From contig JAEILZ010000007.1 in the NCBI GenBank assembly GCA_018873225.1, positions 1,364,001-1,428,000 of the forward strand: a stretch of 64,000 bases of DNA, given 5' to 3'. Source of the DNA: [Phialemoniopsis] sp. UDSM-2020. Taxonomy: Eukaryota > Ascomycota > Sordariomycetes > Thyridiales > Thyridiaceae. This document shows positions 29,259 through 38,612 of this stretch, one piece after another (positions within the stretch are counted from its first letter, which is position 1; each line of letters starts with the position of its first letter). Position numbers and translations under genes: made by a program. Under the pieces are notes generated by a model that saw nothing but the letters and a program-made list of their open reading frames with translations, was not told the DNA's origin and did no database searches.

Positions 29259-29327
29259 ATTCAGTCAACTGCATGGCTTCATGCGTCGCTGACTTTAGGT
29301 AGTGGGATAAACATCTTGATAGTAGAT

Positions 29328-29696
29328 ATGAAGGAAATATCGAAATTAGATACACAAAGAGCCTATTCACAGACTACCATCATATGTACGGTGCCAGACT
29401 TGGAGCCGCAGACGGACGCTGAGAAGATCATCGCCACGATCCTCAAGCACTTCCTTGAACGGCCGCAAAAGTCAGTGCTGTTGGACATGTGTTTCAAACC
29501 TCGGAGAACCAGGATGATCAAGCTTGCGGAGAGTCTGGGCTGGCAATGTGTCGAGGGTACCCACGTCATCGATTATCAGATGGAGGAGCAATGGAGACTG
29601 TGGGCCGGCGAGGAGCGAGTGAAGAAACTGGATGTCAAGGGCGCGTGGCAAGCTTTGTTAAAAGCCGCGGAAGAAAGCAAGGGCATCAATTTTTAG
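29328..29696 (+). pseudogene. 5'-truncated shikimate/quinate dehydrogenase-like relic
   Basis: An intact 123-codon frame from ATG 29328 (open from 29316) matching only the C-terminal third of fungal shikimate-dehydrogenase-like proteins. It reads IICTVPDLEP, then SVLLDMCFKPRRTRMIKLAESLGW, VEGTHVIDYQMEEQWRLWAGEERV and the terminal LLKAAEES..INF. The substrate-binding N-terminal domain and the Rossmann NAD(P) motif are missing: only 57 bases separate it from the C2H2 gene. It therefore cannot encode a whole dehydrogenase, although the remaining part has no stop. It lies next to a 3-dehydroshikimate dehydratase gene, as expected for a remnant of a quinate cluster. It may still be transcribed. 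Confidence 0.7.
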
Positions 29697-29786
29697 AAAG
29701 AAATGAAACAAAGTTTTTTTTTTTGAAAATAAAATAAAAGAATTATCAACCGCATTTGTAGTTATTGATAAGGTGATACTATTAAT

Positions 29787-30815
29787 TTACTCAATCTTGA
29801 GGCCAAGCCGTTTGACAATCCTTTCCCACGATTTGATGCCCCTTTGTGCATGCTCGTCAGGGATATGTTTCCCCTCATACGCCATGGTCCTGGAAAACAA
29901 CTCCATGGAAATGTAGCCCGTGTATCCAAGACCATCGATGATTGCTCGCGCTATCTGCTCGACTGGAAGATAGGCGTTGTACTCCTCCTCAAAGGCAAAA
30001 GCCCGGGCATTGCGTGACCAGCTCATGCGAGCAGGCTGGCCTTCAGCGTAGTACTGGTGGCCCTGGATCAAGGGACTGGAAAGACGCTCTGCATCTACAA
30101 TCTGGATGTAGAATACTTTCTTCAAATCCACCTCTCGAACGAGCCTTTCCAAGGACAACTTCAAGTCTTTATCCGCGTTTGGCTTCTTACCCGTCGGTGA
30201 GACCGGATCGGCCCATGCAGAGCCAGCGATATTGAACGTGTCGAGGCACATGCCAAAGTTGGGCCGGTCAACGCGCTTGACGATGTCCCATAACCCCTCC
30301 CAAGTATCGATGTACTTGGCCCAGCACAGATTCTCGTACGCGAATCGGACTGTCGGGCTCTCAGCAAGTCTCATATCTGCCAGCTCTAGTAGGTCACAGG
30401 CTATGATATCGCGATCACCGGTAATGGTGTGCTCCTGACCCTCGAGAACAAAATGCGAAGGGATCTGGATGACGTCTGTGTGGAGACGTTTGACGATCTG
30501 TAGCCAGAGCTTCATCTTCTCAATCATCTTTGCGTGTTGCGCCCGATCTGTCAGCCCTTCATAGAAGAGGAAGGGCTGCATGCCAATGATGACCAGCCCG
30601 TTCTTCTGACATGCTTTGTAGCAGTGATCTGCGGCTGCAAGAATATGCTCGGAGGTCGGCTGATCATTGCCCGCTATCTTGCGCGCCACGTACTCGAGGT
30701 CCTCATAGAAGATCTCGATGCCACCCGCCTTACCGGCCTGCTCGACCTTGTAGTCGAAATCGTGTAGCCATGCCCTCCCGAGGGAGACGCTGAATATGGC
30801 GGGCTGAAAGGTCAT
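29787..30815 (-). CDS. qutC: 3-dehydroshikimate dehydratase (QutC/QA-4-type, AP-endonuclease-2 TIM barrel)
   Basis: A 342-residue product from ATG 30815 (MTFQPAIFSVSLG), the usual family start; the frame extends to 30947 without conservation. Family landmarks in order: GIEIFYEDLEYVAR, IGMQPFLFYEGL, TDVIQIPSHF, VRFAYENLCWAKYIDTWE, RPNFGMCLDTFNIAG (metal-ligand region), VFYIQIVDAERL..P..GH.YY, QPARMSWSRNARAF and the C-terminal YISMELFSRTM. The family converts 3-dehydroshikimate to protocatechuate in the quinate pathway, in the cytosol. The match is colinear over the full length, so confidence is high for the family and good for the activity. It runs toward the shikimate dehydrogenase relic and is followed upstream by the amidohydrolase gene on the same strand (295-base gap). 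Confidence 0.85.
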   Translation of the reverse strand: MTFQPAIFSVSLGRAWLHDFDYKVEQAGKAGGIEIFYEDLEYVARKIAGNDQPTSEHILAAADHCYKACQKNGLVIIGMQPFLFYEGLTDRAQHAKMIEKMKLWLQIVKRLHTDVIQIPSHFVLEGQEHTITGDRDIIACDLLELADMRLAESPTVRFAYENLCWAKYIDTWEGLWDIVKRVDRPNFGMCLDTFNIAGSAWADPVSPTGKKPNADKDLKLSLERLVREVDLKKVFYIQIVDAERLSSPLIQGHQYYAEGQPARMSWSRNARAFAFEEEYNAYLPVEQIARAIIDGLGYTGYISMELFSRTMAYEGKHIPDEHAQRGIKSWERIVKRLGLKIE

Positions 30816-31110
30816 GATTGCTTGAAGACAAGCTGGAATGTCTGAGTCACTGGGGGCACGAGAAGTATCATGTATTGGCGCTTCTCTTCTGAAGAATGGC
30901 GCTCGAGTGACTTCGCCTGGCAAAAAGAAGGGCAATAAGTTGAGCAAATTACACGTAAGTGGGCACGATTTCTTCGGCTGTTTCTTTTCCCGAGAATCAA
31001 AGCAGATTTCATCAAACCTAACTTTCTGATTGTTGATATTGCCAATGAACGTGCATGGAATTCTAGCTGGTCCTGGGAAGATATCTATTTGGCCTCTGTT
31101 TCGTTTCTAC

Positions 31111-32149
31111 TTACGAGTCTACCCTAAACAACTTCAACGCATTATCCTGATACACTATGTCCAATGAACTATCACCACAGTATCGTGTTAGTTCTCTATC
31201 AAGCTCTTCCACTAAGTGCTGCTCTACCTCCAACGGAGTGAATGGGAAGTCGCTGCCGAAAAGCAGTCTGTCGGAAGCTACAATGCGGAGAATAGCAGGT
31301 AATTGGTCCGGACAAACAAAACCGGCGAGGTCAAAGTAAAATCGAGTCCTCAGAATTTCTCTGGCCTGCCCCGAAGTCAAGGCTCCTGGGACTTGTATAG
31401 CTCTTCTCGCAAACTCGGTCGAGCGTTCCAAAGAAGCGGGTATCAAACCCCCACAATGCGATGCGATATACGTGATGTTTGGATACCTCACCATAGTCCC
31501 TGATGTGAGCAAATTCGTGACAGCTCTGGTGGTTTCGAAGAGATACTCGAGAACGGAGCCTGGTAGTGAGGGTACAGGCTCTGCAATGGAACAGTATCCG
31601 TGCTGCGTAGGTTGGTGTCGATAGGGTGTAGGGTGAATGAACACCTTGGCCTTGAGCTCATCAAGCTTTTCAAAAAGTGGCTCGAACTTGGAATCTCCGA
31701 GATATATACCATGACTGTTGGTCAGGAGGCCAATACCGTCTGCATTGAGCTCCCGAATCGCATACTCTGCTTCTTCTATGGCGCCATCGCAGTCAGGCAA
31801 GGGCAAGGCCGCGAAGAATCCAAATCGCCCAGGGTGGTTTTTCACTATTTGGGACATGAAAAAATTTGCTTCTCGAGCAAGCCTTCGCGCCAGTGTATCA
31901 TCCTTGGGATCTAAATGAACCCCAGGTGCCGTGACGCTCAATATCGACTTCTTTATACCAATGGTGTCCATCGATCGCAGATGGCTTTCTGGTGTCCATT
32001 CCTGCTCAGTGACCGTATTAGCTTAAGAGTTCAGGCCGACCGGATCCTGGAGATCTCCCTACCGGAAAGTCATAACCTCTGCTACCGCACTCCGCTCTCC
32101 ATGTAGGCGGGAAGACATGGGCATGCACATCAACTTTTTGAGGAGTCAT
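31111..32149 (-). CDS. Amidohydrolase-2 / ACMSD-type decarboxylase
   Basis: Exons 32149-32063 and 32001-31111 (325 aa) with a 61-base intron. ATG 32149 gives MTPQKVDVHAHVFPPTW, placing the metal-binding H9-x-H11 at the N terminus as in the ACMSD/isoorotate decarboxylase family. Splicing joins GYDFP to EWTPESHLRSMDTIGI. Other ligands are visible: AKVFIHPTPYR, YIASHCGGLIP and LLFGSDFPF. The family performs Zn-dependent, non-oxidative C-C bond cleavage on aromatic or semialdehyde acids (2-amino-3-carboxymuconate semialdehyde, gamma-resorcylate, 2,3-dihydroxybenzoate). Next to a dehydratase that makes protocatechuate, decarboxylation or ring-product processing of a hydroxybenzoate is plausible but inferred. 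It shares a 657-base divergent promoter with the MFS gene. Confidence 0.85.
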
Positions 32150-32806
32150 TGCTTCGAGATCTGTGACTCGAGATGAAGCCCAGTTGGAAAGGGTGATGTT
32201 CGCGAACAGCAAAGTCTGGACGACGCAATGATACAACCTGGTTGGGTATCTTCAATCCAATTACTTACCGTCGGGCTAATTCTCACGGTCCTTTCCCTCT
32301 GCAAATTGACTGGTCTGATGGTCTGGGTGGTCTAGGCCATTCTGTTCTTAGTTTTTGACAGATCCTATTGCGGCTCCGAGCCGCACGCTTGAAGTCCGCG
32401 TATCGGTGACCCCCTTGTGTGGATCATGAATTGTCAAGCTACCACCCGCGTGGCGAATCATCCATAGGTCGTGTTCACTAGTTTCCAGTACTGTGGGCCG
32501 CGACAAGATTGCCCCAGACTAGATGTTCCTGCATCGTATCCGAACTCCGGCTGTCTGACTCCAGATTCCATCCCCATGGTATCGTACTCTGGGGTAGCCC
32601 AGTTCTTGGTGCTGGTCACGTCTCGGAGGCGACATCCTGGCGTTGGCACGACCTCAACTTCAACTTGTCTAGCTCAAGGAGAACGACTCGGAAGATTTAA
32701 GGCTGCGAATGCATCACTCCTGAGCTGAGTTTGCTCTTGTGGTCCAGCTTGACTCCCTGATTCTGCAGTACCCTCATCGTCTCAGCTCTCGCTCTCCTTT
32801 ACAGTC
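32150..32806. other. Divergent promoter between amidohydrolase and MFS transporter
   Basis: 657 bases with no supported gene. It carries the 17-bp inverted repeat at 32369-32385 that recurs upstream of the SDR at 38381-38397, making it a good candidate for coordinated regulation of both flanking genes. Confidence 0.6.
32369..32385. promoter_or_regulatory. Shared 17-bp inverted repeat, copy 1 (CGG-N7-CCG type)
   Basis: Sequence TGCGGCTCCGAGCCGCA: 7-base arms around a 3-base CCG centre, containing CGG-N7-CCG as expected for a dimeric Zn2Cys6 regulator. An identical copy lies at 38381-38397. It is 220 bases upstream of the amidohydrolase start and 422 upstream of the MFS start. The zinc-cluster gene at 35067 is the natural candidate binder (inference). 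Confidence 0.7.
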
Positions 32807-34465
32807 ATGGACGCTTCCAAACCCGATACGGTGCATGCAGATGAGACTGCAAAGATGCAGTTCGGCGTCGACAAGACTGCCGACGCCACGGCTGCAGCAC
32901 TGCAAGGCCAGGACCTGCATTACACGGACGAAGAGAACAAGCGAATCCTCCGCAAGATCGACCTTCACATCCTACCCCTAGCTGCGTTCGCCTGTGGCCT
33001 GCAATATGTCGACAAGGCGGGACTAGGTTCCGCTGCCGTCTACGGCCTGCAAAACGAGCTCGGCCTGGTTGGCCAACAGTACTCCTGGGCTGTCTCAATC
33101 TTCTATTTCGGCGCCCTCGTTGGTTCGATCTTCGCCGGTCGCGTTCTACAGTACTTCCACGTTGGCAGGACTTTGGGAGTTGCATATGTACTCTGGGGCA
33201 TAACACTTTTGGGTTGCATGGGTGCCAAGGGTTTCGCAACTCTTGCAGCCATGCGATTCCTGTTGGGACTCTTTGAGTCGGTGCTCGTTCCGGGTCTCCT
33301 GCTCATCACGACCATGTGGTATCGACATCAGGAACAGCCTGCGAGACTTGGCACTTGGACCGTTCTGAATGGTGCACTGCCGATTCCGTTTCTGGTCATC
33401 TTTTACGCTCTGGGAAACGTCACTAGTGGGCCATTGAAGCCGTGGCAGCTGATCTTCCTTCTCCTCGGACTGTGCAGTATCATCATGGGAATCCTACTGC
33501 TTTTATTTATGCCTGATTCTCCCACAAGTGTCTCGTGGCTGTCCGACAGAGAGAAGGCTGTTGCCGTCGAGCGCATTGCCAGAGATCAGACCGGTATCAA
33601 GAACACAGAGTTCAAGTGGGACCAGGTTCGCGAAGCTTTTACCGACGTTCGCTGCCTGCTGATCTTCGCGTCCATGTTCTTCTCCCAGGTTGCCGGAAGT
33701 GTCCAGACGAACTTTCTGGGTATCATCATCAAGGGATTCGGCTATACCTCTCTGAATGCGCAGCTCCTGTCAGCACCCAACTACGCTGTGCAAACGGCCA
33801 TCGTCATCCTCGTCTCTTTCCCGCCCACCTTCATCAAGTCTTGCCGAAATCTCAAGATGCCGCTGACTGCTGCCGCCACCGTTATCGCTTTCATCGGCGT
33901 CGTCATCCTCTACGTCACTCCGGCAGAGCTCGAGTACAAGTCCCGGCGCCTCGGTGCTGTCATTATTCTCTCGTGTGCTGGCTGTAATTACAACGTTATC
34001 ATGTCTGTCATCGCTGCCAACATTGGTGGCTTCACCAAGAAGCAAGTTGTCACTTCCATGACTTTCGTCATGTACTGTGCTATCAACATCATCTGTCCTT
34101 TGACCTTCTTGAGCTCTGAGAGCCCCCGCTACCACACTGGCCTCACCTTCGTCATGTCGTAAGCGACTATCGTGCCCCAAGACCATCCCACTCTCAAACA
34201 TTCACTAACAAACTCTTTTGAAGATCGCTTGCTGTGTATCTCTGCGTCCTGGCTACAAACTGGACCAACATGAACTGGGAGAACCGTCGTAGGGCCAGAC
34301 TCTCAGAGACAGATCCTGCCTATCGTCTTGGAGACCTGGATGTTGAAATCATTTCTGGCTTACAGTGAGTAGTTAACTCCATTCCCACCTAAACCCACTG
34401 CAGCTAACACATGCCTCAGGGACGAGACCGACAAGCAGAACAAGAGACATAGGTACTCAGGCTAG
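32807..34465 (+). CDS. MFS transporter, anion:cation symporter (allantoate/nicotinate permease-like)
   Basis: Exons 32807-34158, 34224-34364 and 34420-34465 (512 aa); introns of 65 and 55 bases. The N-terminal cytosolic tail ends in EENKRILRKIDLHILPL, the typical ACS-family (Dal5/Tna1) entry to helix 1. Then come QYVDKAGLGSAAVYGLQ, SWAVSIFYFGALVGS, GRTLGVAYVLWGI and RFLLGLFESVLVPGL. A loop with FMPDSPTSVSWLSDREKAVAVERI and a second six-helix bundle follow. The last exons give NWTNMNWENRRRA...EIISGLQDETDKQN, the family's C-terminal DxTDxxN-like end. It probably imports an organic or aromatic acid for the surrounding catabolic genes (inference). It is plasma-membrane located. Confidence 0.88.
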
Positions 34466-35066
34466 GTAGTGTGTCCCACATCTGTCTTGGACCCCTATGA
34501 CCTGGGTTGCGCACGGCCAAGAGAAGAAACAAGGTACTAGATCACTAGGACTAGGCCAGAGCATCCTCTAGAGCACGGCGTAGATGATGTAGTAACTCAA
34601 ATTCACGTTGCCATTCTTTCTGATCCTATCCTTCCACTTCTCCCTGTTGAAACTACTGCAGAAGAAGAAAGAACAAAAAAAAAAAGAACAGAAAGCACTA
34701 GAATAAAAAGAAGCACTAGAATAAAAAAGATGAAAAGAACAACTTGAATTTGCCAGCTCACTGAAAGAGTCCATGAAGCATGCATGCTCATGCCCGTGTT
34801 GCTCGATGGACGACCTGACCTCAATCACATGATGCTTATGTAATCTAAGTGACTTTGGACTTCCTGTGCTAGCACGAAGGTTCCTTAGCTTCAGCATCAT
34901 CACCCGGACCACAACCTGTCACATTGCGTGCACGCCTGGAAACTCAGAAAATCTCAGATATAACATGGCCTGAGGCTTTTGGGTATACGGCAAACTTCAA
35001 TGGATGATACGATCAGGAATAATGCAGTCACATCACTCGTTGCGTGATAGGGCTCGGGGAACACAG
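34466..35066. other. Intergenic region upstream of regulator
   Basis: About 600 bases containing an A-rich stretch with AAGAACAGAAAGCACTAGAAT-like near-repeats at about 34670-34740. No coding signal on either strand. Confidence 0.5.
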
Positions 35067-37018
35067 ATGAAGAGAAGAATTCGACCTCCGCGAGGGTCGG
35101 GCCTTCGCTCTCGAAGTGGCTGGTACGTAGATGCTCCCATCGTTGCGAAAGCTGCTGTCGGTATCGTACACGCGTTCTAACAACTCTTTCCTTAGTATCA
35201 CCTGCCGGCTGAGGCACCGCAAATGCGATGAGCTCCGCCCTTGTTGTGGCATTTGCGCCAAGTCCGGCCGTGAGTGCAGCTGGCAGCCTAGCGACGAGGA
35301 TGAGACCACCAGCAGAAGTGAACCACCGATCAATGAACAGCTCGCCGGGCTGGGTTCGCCGCCGCACCCCGAGGACAGTACCGCTGACGATGCCGTCCCG
35401 CAAGCTGCCCTACATGACCTCATGCAGCTAAGCACAATGCGCAATGCTGCTGATGATGCGCATGGAATCACTATCACAAGCAATCATCCTATCTCTCCAG
35501 ACCTCCCCCAGATTGGTATTTCTCCTGGCAACACGGAGCTCTCTGTGTCATCCTGGGAAGACCACGTTCCTACTCGATGGCTTGATTACCTTCTTCAAGA
35601 CATTGAGCGAACCGAGAACGAGCTGGAGTCGCCTGCAGTCGCACAGAACTTAGGAAGAATCCCTTTATCGAGGATCACCTGGGACCTGGTGCCCGATACT
35701 GGTCCTGAACCAACTCGACAGGAGTCGTTTTCCATGGAGCGGTGGGCTTCTGCCCAAACTCCGCGGACTGTCGTCCTGACTCGTGAAGAGATGAGTATCT
35801 TCCAGAACTTTGTGAGAAGATCCTCACGCTGGGTATGTCAAGACCTCTCCGCTGACAACATCGGCTTGTGGGACTGACTCTGTACTTAGTTGGACGTGTT
35901 CGACGCCGAAGAACATTTTGCAACACACGTATCACGCATGGCAGTAGGTAAATTGAGCAACCTCATGTAGACTCATCAGGAATTGACCGTGCTTCTAGCT
36001 CCGTGACGAGGGCTTGATGAACGCTGTACTCGCTCTCTCGGCCAGTCACATGCTCCATGAAAGCCTCGTCAAGCACCCGATGGTGACCATGACCTCCGAT
36101 GCAGCTGTACGGTTCTACTACAAGACATTGTGCTACGTGCAGAGAGCCATGCAGTATTCATCGTATGCTCAATCCGAGGAGTTGCTCGCAACAGCGCTCA
36201 TCATATCGACATACGAAATGCTTGAAGAGTCTGCAGAGGGATGGTACAGACATCTCAAGGGCGTCTTTTGGATACAACGCTCGCAAGCGGTCAATGGCGA
36301 CTCACCTGGAGTCCGCCAGGCAGTCTGGTGGGCTTGGTTGCGCCAGGAGCAATGGGCAGCTTTCCGTGAAAAACGAAAGTCGACAAGCTACTGGACACCA
36401 AGCACGCCTATTCCAGAGCAGACTCAAGATCAGTTGGCGAGCCACATCATTGTTCTCCTACGGTCGGCGATAGACTTTGCAGCGTCGCGGGACAATGAGT
36501 GCTTGATGGATCTCGACTTCCTCACCGAACGTGTCCGCACAGGTGATGAGATCTCAAGCAAGCTACAGGAGTGGAAGGGAAGTATTGGCCGACCTTTCGA
36601 ACCCCTTTTGTACGATGGAAGCAACTTGAGTACGGATGTTCCAAGTACGGCACACAAGTTGTTCCGACCGATATGGATTCACCCGCCTCAGTATGCAGCC
36701 GCGTTGCAGATGTATCATCTCGCCTGTATCCTTGTTCATCTCAACCGACCTGTTTTGGACGGGCTAGGAGCCAGTAGCAGAGTACGAAAGATACTACATG
36801 AGAGTGTAGTTGCTATTTGCGGCATAGCGATGGCTTTGGATGATGAGGCGTACCAGGTTGTGTCATCACAGTGCCTGTATGGCGCCGGGCTTTGCGAACA
36901 TGTTGAGGCTCATCAGAATGCCATTGTCGAACTGCTTTACCGCTGTGAACTGCGGAGTGGATGGCCAACAGGTCGGCTGAGTCAAGATCTGCGGAAACAT
37001 TGGGCTGAACAAGCTTAG
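35067..37018 (+). CDS. Zn2Cys6 transcription factor with fungal-specific domain (cluster regulator candidate)
   Basis: Exons 35067-35122, 35196-35832, 35890-35943 and 35999-37018 (588 aa); ATGs at 35004 and 35022 are in-frame alternatives. The first splice completes the zinc cluster GCITCRLRHRKCDELRPCCG: C19-x2-C22-x6-C29-x6-C36-x2-C39-x6-C46. The middle exons give FQNFVRRSSRWLDVFDAEEHF and RMALRDEGLMNAVLALSASHM, the start of the Fungal_trans_2 (ARCA-like) domain, which continues through EELLATALIISTYEMLEES and LYGAGLCEHVEA. These proteins bind CGG triplets as monomers or dimers. It stands inside the catabolic block between the transporter and SDR, both near copies of a CGG-N7-CCG repeat, so it is probably the pathway-specific regulator of block A. 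Confidence 0.85.
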
Positions 37019-37096
37019 GTCTATTCTATATGATACCACTACTGATTGCGGTATTTGTTAACCCCATATTAACCAAAATATAGATATATCTCGTAG

Positions 37097-38124
37097 CTAC
37101 CATGCTCCGATACTGCCGGCGATGGGAATGTCAATGCCAGTCGTGTAGCTCGATGCATCGGAAAGGAGATACGTATAAGCACCACTAGAAACCTGGTCAA
37201 TAATGGCACCGATGAGAGAGATATCATTCGGAGTTCTGTACTTACCCAAGCTCTTGTGGGAGCGCAAGGCGCGGCAACCCGCGCCAATATTTCATCTTGT
37301 CCTCCCAGTCTGGCGCGTTCTTGATATGCTCAGACATCTGGGTCAGAACAAATCCCGGAGAGATGGTGTTGACGCGAATGCCGTGCTCGGCCCACTCCAT
37401 GGCTAACGTCTTTGCGATGCTTCTCAGGGCTGCCTTGGTTGCGCCATAGGGTGCAGATGGGACGGTCTATGGCTTGTCAGCTTCGGAAAATATGTTTAGC
37501 GATTGGCTCATTCTTTACCTTGTTAGGTGCGTAAGACGCCATCGAGGCAGTCATAACTATGGAGCCTTTGATCCCAAGTCGGATGAATATCCTAGCTGCA
37601 GCTGTTACGCAGTTCCATGTTCCGTGAAACTGAGTTTGTGTCAGACCGGATCTCCCAACACTGGGCCGGAGGACTCACGTTGATATCGAATAATCGATTG
37701 ATCTCTTCTCGAGTGAAATCGAGAGCTGGCTTGTGCTTGGTGATTCCAGCGTTGGCGATTAGACCGTCCAGTTTCCCGCTTCGTACAACAATCTCTTCAA
37801 GAGCGCGCGACACCTGCTCTGAATCGGTGATGTCGACCTTGAGCGCTGCGAGTCTGTCAGGGTATTGGTTCGCTAGTGCGTTGAAGGCGTCAGTCGGCTC
37901 GCCGATATCAAGCGAGTAGATCTGAAAAGCATCGTTCTGTAGGCAAACTTCGGCCAGAGCTAAGCCGATGCCCTGGTTCGCACCCGTTACTGGCCACGCA
38001 GGTCAGCAGAAAAGACGGGTTCTTGGAGCAAGGAAGACTGACTTGCGATGACCTTCGATTCAAGGGACACTTTCCAGCCCTTGGGGCTGGTTGTGTTGTC
38101 TACTATCTCTGCGATAGAACCCAT
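37097..38124 (-). CDS. Short-chain dehydrogenase/reductase (SDR), five exons
   Basis: Exons 38124-38043, 37989-37679, 37629-37519, 37466-37246 and 37184-37097 (270 aa); introns of 49-61 bases, all GT-AG, frames consistent. Splicing gives KVIAITGANQGIG (NAD(P) binding), DIGEPT and VDIT for cofactor choice, LDGLIANAGIT, then MTASMAS with catalytic Ser and PYGATKAA with the Tyr-x3-Lys pair. The C-terminal GAYTYLLSDASSYTTGIDI substrate loop follows. This is the classical SDR (sorbose/mannitol-dehydrogenase-like) layout. The substrate is unknown; a polyol, quinate/shikimate-type alcohol or aryl alcohol is possible. It is transcribed toward the zinc-cluster gene, and its promoter holds the second copy of the 17-bp repeat. 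Confidence 0.87.
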
Positions 38125-38380
38125 GTTTGACTGATAACAATGCACTTTTCTGACGGGCTAGTGTTCCTCAGAGACTCAAAGCGTAAGTCGAAGACAGGAT
38201 GTTCAAGTAAAAATGCTGCTCTATTTCGATATCTAGAAATCTCCAGGGCTTATCGAGCCTAGTTGCATGGATTCACTCACTTATATCAACTACAGCACAC
38301 ATGGGATTCTCCTTCGAAGCCTGCGTGTGTTTTGCATCTTGGGTGAGCAGGATGGATGATCGTCTCGTGGTGTGGAGACA

Positions 38381-38397
38381 TGCGGCTCCGAGCCGCA
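38381..38397. promoter_or_regulatory. Shared 17-bp inverted repeat, copy 2 (CGG-N7-CCG type)
   Basis: TGCGGCTCCGAGCCGCA, identical to 32369-32385 although the flanks differ. It lies 257 bases upstream of the SDR start at 38124. Two exact 17-base matches 6 kb apart, both in promoters of one metabolic block, are unlikely by chance. Confidence 0.7.
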
Positions 38398-38521
38398 GCT
38401 CACCGGAACTGAGTCGTCCTGTACCCGCACCCACGGTACTTCTCCACAACCCCAGAGTTTCGTGCGAATGTACGGAGATTGCGTGCCTAAATCTTAATCA
38501 AATTGTGAGGTATGAGGTGCC

Positions 38522-38537
38522 CGGTGAAGGCTTATCC
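38522..38537. promoter_or_regulatory. Possible QUTA/QA-1F-like binding site
   Basis: CGGTGAAGGCTTATCC matches 13 of 16 positions of the published quinate-activator consensus GGRTAARYRYTTATCC (recalled). It sits about 400 bases upstream of the SDR and just past the qutR-like 3' end. Low certainty, as one weak match in 64 kb is not remarkable. Confidence 0.25.
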
Positions 38538-38612
38538 CACTAATTCAGATGTCTGTTATGCCCGTCCTCATACTTGCAGACACACATGTTCGATGGTGGC
38601 AGGGTGAAATCG

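Larger units (their letters stand above)
38125..38612. other. Intergenic region: SDR promoter and qutR-like 3' end
   Basis: 488 bases holding the second 17-bp inverted repeat (38381-38397) and a QUTA/QA-1F-like site (38522-38537). No coding signal. Confidence 0.55.
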
